A DNA stretch of 64,000 nucleotides. Source: Ricinus communis (lineage: Eukaryota > Streptophyta > Magnoliopsida > Malpighiales > Euphorbiaceae). The position numbers and the translations under genes were made by a program. The notes under the pieces were generated by a model. The model made no database searches. It saw nothing but the letters and a program-made list of their open reading frames with translations, and was not told where the DNA came from. Shown one piece after another: positions 54,438-64,000 of the stretch (position 1 is the stretch's first letter; each line of letters opens with the position of its first letter). The stretch is taken from contig NC_063257.1 in assembly GCF_019578655.1 (NCBI RefSeq), forward strand, positions 5,270,001-5,334,000, read 5' to 3'.

Positions 54438-54518
54438 ATGCGGTGGTTTTTGAGTCTTTCTGTTGATGTATATCGTAAAGTTATCTCCTTGAACCTCTAT
54501 TGTAGAGTTATCCTGTAA
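54438..54518 (+). CDS. Upstream ORF 1 in the bHLH leader (26 codons)
   Basis: ATG CGG TGG to TAA, encoding a 26-residue peptide beginning MRWFLSLSVDV. It shows no recognised conservation. It could add to translational repression of the main ORF. Confidence 0.4.
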   Translation: MRWFLSLSVDVYRKVISLNLYCRVIL

Positions 54519-54579
54519 CTTGTTCCTTAAATCAGTTACCAAACTTCAAATTCTGCAGCTTTTAGTACAGTTAGTTTCC

Positions 54580-54633
54580 ATGGGATCCACTTTCTTTATT
54601 GTAATTCCCTGCTATGTCCGCCAGATTAGCTGA
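54580..54633 (+). CDS. Upstream ORF 2 in the bHLH leader (17 codons)
   Basis: ATG GGA TCC to TGA, a 17-residue peptide (MGSTFFIVIPCYVRQIS). G at +4 gives a fair start context. It overlaps the next uORF in another frame. Confidence 0.4.
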   Translation: MGSTFFIVIPCYVRQIS

Positions 54634-54700
54634 AGTAGGGGATCTTTCTTTCTGTGAATTGCAAAACCACTCCTCTCTCTTGCTTGTGAGCATAAATTAG
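54614..54700 (+). CDS. Upstream ORF 3 in the bHLH leader (28 codons)
   Basis: Opens with MSARLAEVGDL and ends at TAG 54698-54700. It overlaps uORF 2 out of frame. No conservation is recalled. Confidence 0.35.
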   Translation: MSARLAEVGDLSFCELQNHSSLLLVSIN

Positions 54701-54878
54701 CTTTTTTGTTGCTCTTTCTAGCATAGTTTATTGGGTGTCTTTTTGTTTTTAGATCTCGCTTTCAGTTGTACAAGTGATATTTGCCTAGTCTACGAAAATT
54801 GTTCGCATTCAGTTCATTGTCCTGTGAAAGTTCAATTCTTGCTCTTTCTTTATCATATCGAACGGTTGGGAAGTAGTT

Positions 54879-55251
54879 ATGGTGTGCCAAGCAGCGAGCC
54901 AAACAAATTTTCGGGCATTGAAACACGAAAATGGGATTGCTGGAAGTGCCACCATTATAGTTAGAGTCATAGCATGCTTTCAACCTCTTCAAGATTGCCA
55001 GGTTAGTCAAAGATAATTTTATTCTTTCTATCAGTCTTCTATAAGAATATGATTCCTTTTGTTTGTATATTGCGTTGGTGGGTTAATATTCTCTTTTTTA
55101 TTTGGGATGAGATTCCTTTTACGTATCATTTATTGCTGATAATAATGGCTGTAGAGTTTGTGCTATGTCATTCTCTTACTGATATGTTTGTTCTTTCTTG
55201 GATGCTTACCAGGCTGAATATTTCCGTCATTTGCTTAAACCTGTTACGTAG
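54879..55251 (+). CDS. Conserved peptide uORF of SAC51 type, 53 codons, spliced
   Basis: Two exons, 54879-55001 (41 codons) and 55213-55251 (12 codons plus TAG), join in phase 0 across a 211-base GT-AG intron. The peptide starts MVCQAASQTNFRALKHENGI, continues through ATIIVRVIACFQPLQDCQ and ends AEYFRHLLKPVT. This is the conserved uORF of SAC51, bHLH143 and bHLH145; in Arabidopsis SAC51 the uORF also has 53 codons. There it represses translation of the bHLH ORF and thermospermine relieves the repression. By analogy it should act in cis on the bHLH CDS that starts 225 bases further on. The intron is needed for the conserved C-terminus: without splicing the frame leaves the conserved sequence at codon 42. 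Confidence 0.93.
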
Positions 55252-55361
55252 ATTTAGTTTTAGCCGTCCGTTTTCAAGTTAAGCTGGAGTCTTTTGTTTT
55301 TTCTATTATTATTGAAAGAAACAAGTGAATAACGGCATTTACTACTGCAGAAATCCTTTGG

Positions 55362-55458
55362 GTACGTATTATTTGCCTAATTATGTAAAATTCTCGTTAG
55401 AATTTCTTCAGATTGTTGGAGTATGTGCTTTAAAATCATTTCCCATTCTTATATGTAG
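55362..55458 (+). other. Possible short intron before the bHLH start codon
   Basis: GTACGT at 55362 and ATATGTAG ending at 55458 could bound a 97-base leader intron. This is supported only by the splice-site appearance. Confidence 0.35.
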
Positions 55459-55475
55459 GTGATTGTTTTGGTTGG

Positions 55476-56567
55476 ATGGGTGAGGACTGGGGATCCTGTT
55501 ATCCTCGGCAACAATTTGATTGGCAATCGTCCAATTTGAATTATTTGGGTGCTCCCTTTAACGTTGAGCATCATCGAACAATCCCTTCAGTTATGAATCC
55601 CGGTTCTGACATGGTTTCTATTAAAGGGACTTTACCTGCGTATCCATCCTTTGACCCTCCTTATTCATTTGTTGCTCAAGCAAATGAACCTCATGGTTGG
55701 TTTTACTGTTTGCCTCGTTTCCGCCATGCTTTTGCACCTTCTTTAAACTCTGGTTTCAAGGAGAGGCTACCTGCGGCCGCCAATGGCAATAATAAGGAGG
55801 TCTTCACACCCAAGGTAGAGTCTGGGTGTTCTCAGAAGAGATTCCTTGTGTTTGATCAGTCAGGTGATCAAACAACTTTGATATTTAGTTCTGGGATTGG
55901 GACTCCTGTCCCGGGCTTTACTTCTTGGGGTCGAAAACCAACTGGGGCATGTAATTTGAAGAGGGAAGATCCTGGAACTAAGGAAAATCTGAATATCCAT
56001 TTGAGGGCAATTGCCCCTGACCAACTCGGTGAAAATGATGGTGCTGATTTGCAAAGTGAGATGCATGAAGACACTGATGAGCTGAATGCTCTACTTTATT
56101 CCGATGATGATAGTGATTATACTGAAGATGATGAAGTTACTAGTACAGGTCATTCGCCTAGTACAATGACAGCTCACAATAATCAAGATTGGTTTAAGGG
56201 AAGCACCGAAGAGGTAGCGAGTTCTGGTGGTTCAACTAAGAAGCGAAAATTGTTTGATGGAGGATTCAGTGATGTACCAGCTCTAATGGATACTGCTAAT
56301 TCAGTGAAGCCTGTCATAAGCTTTGAGTATGAGAATGATGCTGAATCTAGATGTGATGATGGTTTGTATTGGGCATCCAGTGAGATGGGTTCTGAATCTA
56401 GCAACAAGAAGATGAGAAAAGAGAAAATTCGAGACACCGTGAACATTCTGCAGAACATAATTCCAGGTGGCAAGGGCAAGGATGCAATTGTGGTTCTTGA
56501 CGAAGCTATTGGTTACTTGAAATCCTTGAAAGTCAAAGCAAAAGCATTAGGACTTGATGCTCCATAA
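55476..56567 (+). CDS. SAC51-like: bHLH transcription factor, SAC51/bHLH143/bHLH145 group
   Basis: Intronless coding region of 363 residues. It begins MGEDWGSCYPRQQFDWQSSN and includes the family block PHGWFYCLPRFRHAF. An acidic, Ser-rich middle (LLYSDDDSDYTEDDE) precedes a nuclear-localisation-like KKRKLF. The helix-loop-helix occupies about residues 316-352 (IRDTVNILQNIIPGGKGKDA and VLDEAIGYLKSL). The basic part is weak, with no E-R pair for E-box contact, as in this atypical group. In Arabidopsis, SAC51 counteracts over-proliferation of xylem vessels in the thermospermine-deficient acl5 mutant. Expression is probably limited by the uORFs in its spliced leader. Which of SAC51, bHLH143 or bHLH145 is the true ortholog is not decided. 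Confidence 0.92.
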   Translation: MGEDWGSCYPRQQFDWQSSNLNYLGAPFNVEHHRTIPSVMNPGSDMVSIKGTLPAYPSFDPPYSFVAQANEPHGWFYCLPRFRHAFAPSLNSGFKERLPAAANGNNKEVFTPKVESGCSQKRFLVFDQSGDQTTLIFSSGIGTPVPGFTSWGRKPTGACNLKREDPGTKENLNIHLRAIAPDQLGENDGADLQSEMHEDTDELNALLYSDDDSDYTEDDEVTSTGHSPSTMTAHNNQDWFKGSTEEVASSGGSTKKRKLFDGGFSDVPALMDTANSVKPVISFEYENDAESRCDDGLYWASSEMGSESSNKKMRKEKIRDTVNILQNIIPGGKGKDAIVVLDEAIGYLKSLKVKAKALGLDAP

Positions 56568-57936
56568 GTAGTCAAGCTGTATCAAGCAGCAGTAGCAGTA
56601 CTAGAAGTTATCATTCACCAGTTAATTAGAAGAAGTTATTGGCATGTGGAAGAAAAAGGGATCAGGTAAATATGAGATATGAAATGGGAATAAAAGTGTT
56701 TGCCTGCAGTGGATATAATACAAATCGGAATGACGGGACAGTTGAACCTCTATTTTGATTAGTCTCTAGTCAAATGATTAAGTTTGAAATCAGCAAGCTT
56801 GGGTTGTCAAATATTATCCATAGTCCCTGTAAAGGGGGAGTTAAAGTGCAGCATATTATGCCCGAATAAAGGAAGAAGTTGAATCATTAAACCGTGTCTT
56901 AGGGCCTAGAGAAAGTAGTAGCACTCACACCAGGGCGTGGGAGAAAATTGGCTGTGTGAATGAGAAGACTAGTATTTTCTAAATAAAAGGGACCCAACAG
57001 AAAGAAGGATGAATGCACGCTGCTTTGGTGTTTTGGGACCCAATCTTCACTTTCTCTCATCCTTTTTGTATTCTTGTCAATTTTCTTTTCTTTTCTTTTC
57101 TTTTGTGGAGCATTATCGGTATCACTTTCTTGATGTGTAACATTGCACGAGTGAGGGCCTCCCTTCATCTTATATGCATTCATCTTGGCAACCTCCTGCC
57201 TGGTCCTGGGGGGGCCTTTGATTCGCCATTCCACGAGCAAAGGCTTCCCTTTTTAATGGGTACTGTAATTTGATCCTGAACGAACATTTTCTGTTGTTTG
57301 TTTGCCTTCATTAAGTGACTTTTGTATTATTTTTTGGTTGGGATGTAATTTGTATTTGGGATTGGTTTTATCCTTGTCTTTATGCTTATGTACATACGTA
57401 GCATGCCCATATTTATGATAATGAGACAGCGATGTGTTAGTGTGTGAAATGGTACAAAAACTTCCAAGTCCGCCTGGAAATGATGGGTTTTATGAGGGGA
57501 CCACGATGTTGCATTATTTGGGGAAGGAAAGATAGCCCATGTGATTGAGCCATTGAGAGGCACGGGTTTTCCTTCTAACTCTTCACTCGTTTGCTCTCTC
57601 TCTCATGTTTGAATAAACTTAAATTTAATACAAAATAATTTTATTTTTCTAAAAGTGCATAGTATAGTTATGACATAATAGCCTTTTCAATTATTTATTT
57701 TAAATTTAATCAATAAATTTGTTTTAAATATGGCATACCAAACAAAATTGGGAATAGAAGTTTACCATTGAGGATTAGTGTTGTTTTCTTCAAGTCTTTT
57801 TCTCTCGCTTTCCTATTATAACTTCCCTTGAAAAGTTCTTAAGTTTAAACGCAACCCTCTCACAAAATGTTCTGTTAAGAAGTATGGTATTATATATTAG
57901 TAACCCTTTTTTGAAAATAAGACTGCATTGGGATGT

Positions 57937-57966
57937 TTTCTTCTTCTTCTTCTTCTTCTTCTTCTT
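57937..57966. repeat. (TTC)n microsatellite
   Basis: About ten TTC units. Confidence 0.95.
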
Positions 57967-58545
57967 TTTTCTCTCTTCCAACTACCCTTGGAAATTTGGA
58001 AAAACTCTTGATAACTTTTTACATTATGAGATAGACATAAGTGAAAATTGACAACCGTACCCAATTGGAATATTTTGTGGGAAGAATATATTCTTCTGTT
58101 TCAGATAAAATTAAGAGATTTCAAATAAAAATATTCTTTTGACAATCCTTTTGCATAAGAACAAAAATAGCTTTCCTTAATGTTGAGGTTTGTTCCAATT
58201 TGATAAGCAAAATATTCATTTTCAAGAAAAGGGTCCAAACCACTTTTTCATATTCGATTTGTGTATCAACTTCAGCTTACTTGATAAGCTGGTATATTAT
58301 TTTGCAATCCATCGAGTGTTGTGGTCCCTTTTTACAGTAGCTTTTCCTTTTCTTTTTTTCTTTTGTTCTTTGGGTGCTATTACTGTGAGGAAGGGGGATG
58401 GATGGGTCGCCCACACCCAATTATGTTGGAAACTTGGGCTGTCGATTTACTATTTAAGATTCCCCGTTCCAGGCCATGCTACAGCGCTAATGGTCCAAAC
58501 CATAGCCCAACTCTACTTTCTTCTAGTTCAATGTACTAGAATTTG

Positions 58546-59245
58546 TTTAATAAACCCCTAAACTTCAATTATACTGCATTAGCTTTCTATTCTTCTTTCT
58601 ACGTTCAGAACTTGTTTCGCTTCTGTAAACAAATTTTTCTAATACCATTAAAAGAAAAGTCGACAAAACTCATTCTTAGACCTTCAACTTTTTTATGTGT
58701 TTTGTTTTATTGAGCCTTGAACTTTAACTATATTCTATTAAGTCCTTATATTTTTATTCTTATTTACTGTATAAACCATTTTCCATGACTAATAGTGATG
58801 AAAAAAACTAACATAAACAAATTTTTTATTTAGAGAAAAAATATAGTCTTATGAAATAAATGTATCATTTTAAACTTTTTATTAATTTCAATACTCTTTT
58901 ATCCTTAACTAATATATTCACAAAACAAAATTTATTCTTTTCAATTTCCTTATGAATCCCTAACATAGAAATTGGATATTTGCACAAACTAGTCATGGTC
59001 AAGATGATCAACTTCCAACCATCTAAAAACGCTAATTCTAGTCTCAGCTTCGATCCAAATACATCTAAAGACCATCCATGAATGGCAAATTATGTTTATA
59101 TCGCAATATTTTTATCATAATTTTTGAAAGCTTAAGCTCCTTCCTCGCGTGTGTAATTCATTATTCTGAAATAAGTTTCTACTTTATTTATAAACAAAAA
59201 TGTAGTCACTTTATGCAATATAATTGAGGTCCATGGGTTTAATAG
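58546..59245. repeat. Segment bounded by an inverted motif (possible MITE)
   Basis: TTTAATAAACCCCTAAACTT continuing to ACTGCA at 58546-58580 resembles the reverse complement of 59212-59245 (TATGCAATATAATTGAGGTC continuing to AATAG). A further copy in the first orientation is at 58708-58740 and one in the second orientation at 60095-60124. Only short motifs match, so the element call is tentative. Confidence 0.4.
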
Positions 59246-59658
59246 AATAAAATATAAAATTTTAGAGTTTTGCTTCTTCTTTTTTTCATGATGTTAATCA
59301 ATTGCCTTATATCGTGAATTAAGTCATTATTGAATGCATCAACGTAATTGAAATTTGAAAACTTAATAAAATAATTTTTAAGAATTCAAGGGCTGAACAT
59401 AAAAATAGTTAAGGTAAAATTGCCGTGATCCCCTGAGCTAATCAACCAATTAGTTTAAGAATGAACCCCATATCCATTCACTATTTAGTTGTGATGTTTA
59501 TTTTTAATGTTTAAAATTGGAAATAAATCATTTTAGTCAAAATAATCAATAAAATTTATTATCATTAGTATGTTCAAAATAATTGTATAATTTGAAAATA
59601 TCAAATTCCCACATTGAGTTTGCATTATTCTTAATAACCGAGTATCATAAATCAGTCT

Positions 59659-59872
59659 GTCACACTCTGAAAAGGTAGTTGACTAGAATTGCATTACTAT
59701 TAAAAAAAGTTATTGTTTTAATTAATATTATAATATATAATTAAATAAGGACTCATAAGCCAATATGTCACATTCTAAAAATGTGGAGTTGACTAGAATT
59801 GCATTATTATTAAAAGAAATTATTATTTTAATTAGTGCTGTAATATATGATTAAATAAGGACTAAAACTAAT
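59659..59872. repeat. 108-bp tandem duplication (two units)
   Basis: Unit 1 (59659-59766) and unit 2 (59767-59872) both read GTCACA-TCT-AAAA, then GTTGACTAGAATTGCATTA, and end in ATTAAATAAGGACT. Their divergence (about 15 percent by eye) shows an old duplication. No ORF. Confidence 0.88.
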
Positions 59873-60351
59873 AATCTCATATGTGCTAAAGAGAATGTTA
59901 GACACAATATTTATACTATAACATATTTTTCAAAATATTAGTATTAACTATTGAATCTGGGCTTACCTCATGAGGTAACAATGGTTAAAGGGGTTAACGA
60001 TGAGTTTGGCAACTCTTCTTTAAAGACATCAGTCAAATCTTTAGACCATGAAATAAGTAAGTTATGAGTACAAAAATACAAATATTAGGGTTTGATGCAA
60101 TATAATTGAAGTTCGAAGGATTAATAAAACAAATATTGAAAGTTATGGGGTTTAAAATGGGTTTTGCCATAATAATAATATATAATTTTATCTTAATCAT
60201 TCTTCCTACAAACACAGAGCAATTAGTGACACTGGTGTAAACATACATAAGCATTACGATCAAACCAATTACGCTTTTTTATTAGAGCGATCAATCAATC
60301 ATCCAATTTCGATCGAAGCTAGGGTTTGTTGCTATTCAAGAAGAAGCCAAA

Positions 60352-63300
60352 ATGGATACATGCGGTTTTCACGACGGCAATATCTATAATTTCCTCGAAA
60401 CCAGATACTTCGATTCTCGTCGTGTATTTTCTCTCACTTTGAGATTCGTCTTATTATTTATTTATTTTTCTGTTTATTATTTAATTGGAAAATCTGAGAT
60501 TTTCTTTTTTTATCTTTTAATTTTCTTAAAAATCTTTTGGAACACGCCAAAGAATGTTTAGGTTCTTGATTCTGATTATAGAAAATTTTGGAATGCTGAA
60601 TTGGAGTGTGTTGCTGAGGTAATGTAAGTTTAGCATTTGTGCTTGAGTTGAGATTTAGATAGTTGTTGTTGTTGGAGTGTTAATCGAGGGAATGAGAATT
60701 TCGTGTTGGTCTTTTAGCTCTTATTTCTTCTAAACAGTTACATATATTAAGAATTATTTGGAGCTGAGGACTGGTATCTAGAAAAGAAGAGACTTCTCTC
60801 TATCAACTATTTTATTTGTTCAATATATATATATGTATGTATGTATATTTTCTTTTTAATCTTAGGAGTTTGTTTTAGTTGAAAGAGTAAGTTAAATATC
60901 AAACATTGGCACCATGGACTATTTCGAAAGTATGGACACTTGTGTGGGGGTTTTCTCTTACAAGAATGAGTCCACCGCCATTGAGTTTCTCTCCGATTTT
61001 CCTTTTAGTCGTTTCTTACAAATTAAACTATGAGGAGAGGGAGAGAGGGCATGGTGTGTCTGCTGAGTGTGAGTTTGTTTTTGTCATTCGCATTATCATT
61101 TCAATAGAAGTTTGTTTCTTCAAGGAAGCAAGTTCTTCAAGTATGATTTTGTATTGTAAGGAATGTTTCATTTAGATTTAACACTAGCTTAAGCGAAATG
61201 CTTTGTTCTCTATGTAGGATATCAATCACAGTTTACAAATGCATTCGTCATTGATACGAAGACTCTCCCAGGAAAGAGAATTGGAGGTTAGCATATTTGC
61301 ATTATTCATACCATCCTTCGTTATTTCTTCCTTCTCATTTCCTTTGACATCTTGTTGCATTCCCCAAGCTTGTAAGATTCAGAAAATGTCTGCTGAACTT
61401 GGTTGGATCATTGGCTTATGTTGGCTGGTGCAAAGATTATGTCCATGTGTTTTTGGATATTCATGCAATTGTATCTTCAGAAATGTAGCATCTGTTACCT
61501 GTTGGAAACCTGTAATTTTAATTTCAGTTAAATTGTAGTCTCAAGCTTTCTCTCTTTCCTTATCCTAACAGGGCCATCAGGGTTGTGTCAATTCTATAGC
61601 TTGGAATTCTACGGGTTCTCTCTTGGTTTCTGGATCAGATGATACTCGGGTATAATACTATAATCTACATAAAAGAAGTTAGGAAAAAGTTGAATTCATC
61701 AGTTGCTTGTGTGCATTATATGTATTCTTATCATTTGATGACATGCAATTTGTATCACCTAAATCCTCATAATTTGGATGACATGCATATAGGTTTGGCA
61801 TGTGGAAGTTAAGCCTCCTCGACTATTGGTCCAATTTGGTGTTGTTGGCAGTATGTGAGGCTATAGATTCTCAACTATATGTTGGATGACTGCATGCCTC
61901 ATAGGATGCATTTGTGCCTTTTCTCTGGAACATTGTTTGACGGATAACCTTGGATAATTCCAATTTAAAAATTGGTGGCCTAGCTGCTAATTTTTTACTA
62001 ATGCCATGCTGAAACTGGAATATTCTTGTACTTTCTCTGGGATGATCTATACTACTATATTTTTCTACAATTTTCATCATTTTTTTTTTCCACATATCTA
62101 CATGAGGAGAGATTATTTTCTATTTTTTCTTAAATTTCTTTTTTTTTTTTGGTGCCTATGTGGACAGAAAGAGGCACTCCTCTGGTTCTCAGTTTCTATA
62201 GTGTGATTATAGCCGTTAATGTTTGGGTGCGGATCAGGAAAAACTGATTGACAAGTGTCCTTACTTAAAGTTTTGAACTAATAGTTTCCTGACCTTGGTA
62301 CACTAAATGAGACGCTTGCTAATTTTCTCATATTGTCTTTCTCTCGCTGTTACACAAAGAGGCTCGGATATGCATGTTTACAATTACATGTGTGTACGTC
62401 CAAGTGTGCAAGCTCAAATTGACAGATTAACAAGCATACACACATTGCAGTGGGATGTATTAAATAATGCTTCAATATCTTTTACAGATGAACATATGGA
62501 GCTATAGCGGGCGAAAGCTTTTGCATTCTATAGATACTGGGCATTCTGCAAACATTTTCTGTACAAAATTTATTCCTGAAACGTCTGATGAGCTTGTGGT
62601 CTCTGGAGCTGGAGATGCAGAAGTAATTTTCTGATAAATTGAAATCTTTAAGTGGCTAGCTGCATCAAGTTAAATATATTGGTAAAATTACCTTGATGTT
62701 TTCTTTCTTTTCTCTTCCTTCTTCCCCAGGTTCGGTTGTTTAATTTGTCTCGTTTGAGTGGGAGAGGACCGGACGATAATGCCATTGCCCCCTTAGCACT
62801 GTATCAATGTCACACTAAAAGAGTAAAAAAACTAGCGGTAAGATATCACTGGACAGATGACAAAGGGATTTAGAAGTCTGAAATAACATGTACATGAAAA
62901 CTAAATTAAAATGTTTTCAATCTTTTTGATACACTTGACAAGTGACTGTTTGCTCGCTTTTGCTAACTTTAATCTGTATTCTCTTGCATTGCAGGTTGAA
63001 GTTGGGAACCCCAACGTGGTTTGGAGTGCTAGTGAAGATGGGACACTGAGACAGCATGACCTTCGGGAGGATTCTTCTTGTCCACCAGCTGGATCATCTC
63101 CCCAGGAGTGTCGTAATGTTCTAGTGAGTTTATACAAATATGGAAATTTCCATTGGCTGTGCTGAGGATTTTGTTTTCCTGCTGTACTGCAGCTTGGATA
63201 TTATCATATCTAATTAAACTCGTTCTGGCCTGCCATGTTCGTTACAGTCTCTTTATTACCTTAGCATGCTTGGGAAGCTGTGCTGCTTGTTAAGTGTTGT

Positions 63301-64000
63301 CTGTCTGTACTTAGTTATTGCTGTTTGCTAATATTGCTTCACTGGCATCTTTCGTTGTGATAACCATGAGACAAGGAAGAAAGACTTGCAAGTTGCTTCT
63401 TGTGTTTCTCCTTTTAAGATAGTGCAGATCCACATGTTTGCTAGCGTGGAACCTGGATTATGAGCCTACATTTTCTCAATATGTTATTCTTGAGAGTGCC
63501 AAAAGCGTCTACCATGTTGAAGTATATAATTTTTAAATATCTATTTTTCCATGTCCAACTAAAAATGAAAATCAGTGCGATTTATCTTATCATGAATTTT
63601 GTTGTTCGTTCAGTGTTTTTTTGCACTATTATTGTACCAAAGAAACTTACTCCTATGTGCATTTGGCCACAAAGTTATAAAGGTCAGGAGTGTTTTTTAT
63701 CTCAGCAAATGCTACTTGGTTATTGTTATTTGGTTTCTGCAGATTATAGTTATGTGCTCTCCGCAAGAATGTTTATGGAGTTTGGTTAACTTGAGTTTCT
63801 CTTGCATTTGTTCTTTTGGGCGCCCTCTTTATGATCCTTTTACCTTTAATCATATTTATATTGTTTTCACATTTAGCATTTGATGACAGCTTGACTTGCG
63901 GTGTGGGGCAAAGAGGTCACTAGTTGATCCTCCTAAACAGACCCTTGCTCTAAAATCTTGCGACATCAGTGCTCGTCGACCTCATTTGCTCCTAGTTGGT
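60352..64000 (+). CDS. ASG2: WD40 (plus TPR) protein, ASG2/WDTC1-like, 5' part (partial)
   Basis: Seven exons lie in the window: 60352-60423, 61218-61286, 61572-61649, 62488-62622, 62730-62837, 62995-63123 and 63890 to the edge. All are phase 0 and give 234 codons. The protein starts MDTCGFHDGNIYNFLETRYF. WD repeats follow: GHQGCVNSIAWNSTGSLLVS with GSDDT, HSIDTGHSANIFCTKFIPET with VSGAGDAEVRLF, and YQCHTKRVKKLAVE with NVVWSASEDGTLRQHDLRE. WDxR-type ends suit DDB1-CUL4 substrate receptors (DCAFs). Arabidopsis ASG2 (At5g10940), related to animal WDTC1, is about 750 residues with C-terminal TPRs; that part lies beyond base 64000. ASG2 affects seed germination and ABA response. Exon 3 could in principle join a short cryptic exon at 61793, noted separately. 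Confidence 0.94.

Larger units (their letters stand above)
56568..60351. other. Spacer between the bHLH and ASG2-like genes
   Basis: Bases 56568 to about 57300 are the bHLH 3' UTR and nearby sequence (an AATAAA occurs near 56865). The rest has no gene; it holds a TTC microsatellite (57937-57966), four copies of a dispersed motif between 58546 and 60124, and a 108-base tandem duplication. The last 100 bases or so before 60352 are the ASG2-like leader. Confidence 0.6.

Noticed and set aside
55860..56479. Long minus-strand ORFs opposite the bHLH gene
   Set aside because: Antisense shadows of the bHLH coding sequence.
61871..62095. 74-codon minus-strand ORF in the ASG2 intron
   Set aside because: Opposite strand to a supported intron, with no family similarity.

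Overview
The window is nuclear DNA of a eudicot plant. The genes are split by short GT-AG introns, the spacers are very AT-rich, and the proteins are land-plant families (plastid glucose-6-phosphate isomerase, a 14-3-3 of the kappa/lambda type, a D-type cyclin, a SAC51-type bHLH with its conserved leader peptide). The 14-3-3 and cyclin sequences gave me a weak impression of Malpighiales/Euphorbiaceae, but the sequence alone does not prove a genus.

Layout. 254-2768 (-): 5' part of a large conserved plant protein of the At4g24610/At5g65440 type, running off the left edge. 4423-9658 (-): complete 14-exon plastid PGI1. 9659-14700: divergent AT-rich spacer holding two foldback (MITE-like) elements. 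14701-17490 (+): small J-domain protein whose third intron carries a decayed LINE fragment. 19461-21127 (+): 14-3-3. 22234-24643 (-): plastid CutA, convergent with the 14-3-3 gene and containing a GC-AG intron. 24644-35455: gene-poor spacer with a second copy of one foldback family and two E2F-type octamers. 35456-38097 (+): D-type cyclin with an LxCxE motif. 38098-53680: about 15.6 kb without a recognisable gene, holding a hAT transposase relic and two promoter-like spots followed by very short ORFs. 53680-56567 (+): bHLH gene of the SAC51/bHLH143/bHLH145 class with several upstream ORFs, including the 53-codon conserved peptide uORF, which is interrupted by an intron. 56568-60351: spacer with a 108-bp tandem duplication and a dispersed motif. 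60352-64000 (+): 5' part of an ASG2/WDTC1-type WD40 gene, cut by the right edge.

Exon boundaries were worked out by hand from splice signals, reading-phase continuity and remembered family sequences. For each complete gene the exon lengths add up to an uninterrupted frame (618, 137, 254, 187, 354 and 363 residues).

The genes are not an operon or pathway. They match, from memory, a conserved gene block duplicated in Arabidopsis (CYCD4;1 - GRF8 - At5g65440, CYCD4;2 - GRF6, and At4g24610 - PGI1). I found no wholly new system. The best items are the spliced conserved uORF, a duplicated 5' splice site, a GC-AG intron, and two promoter-like islands with tiny ORFs that I could not assign.
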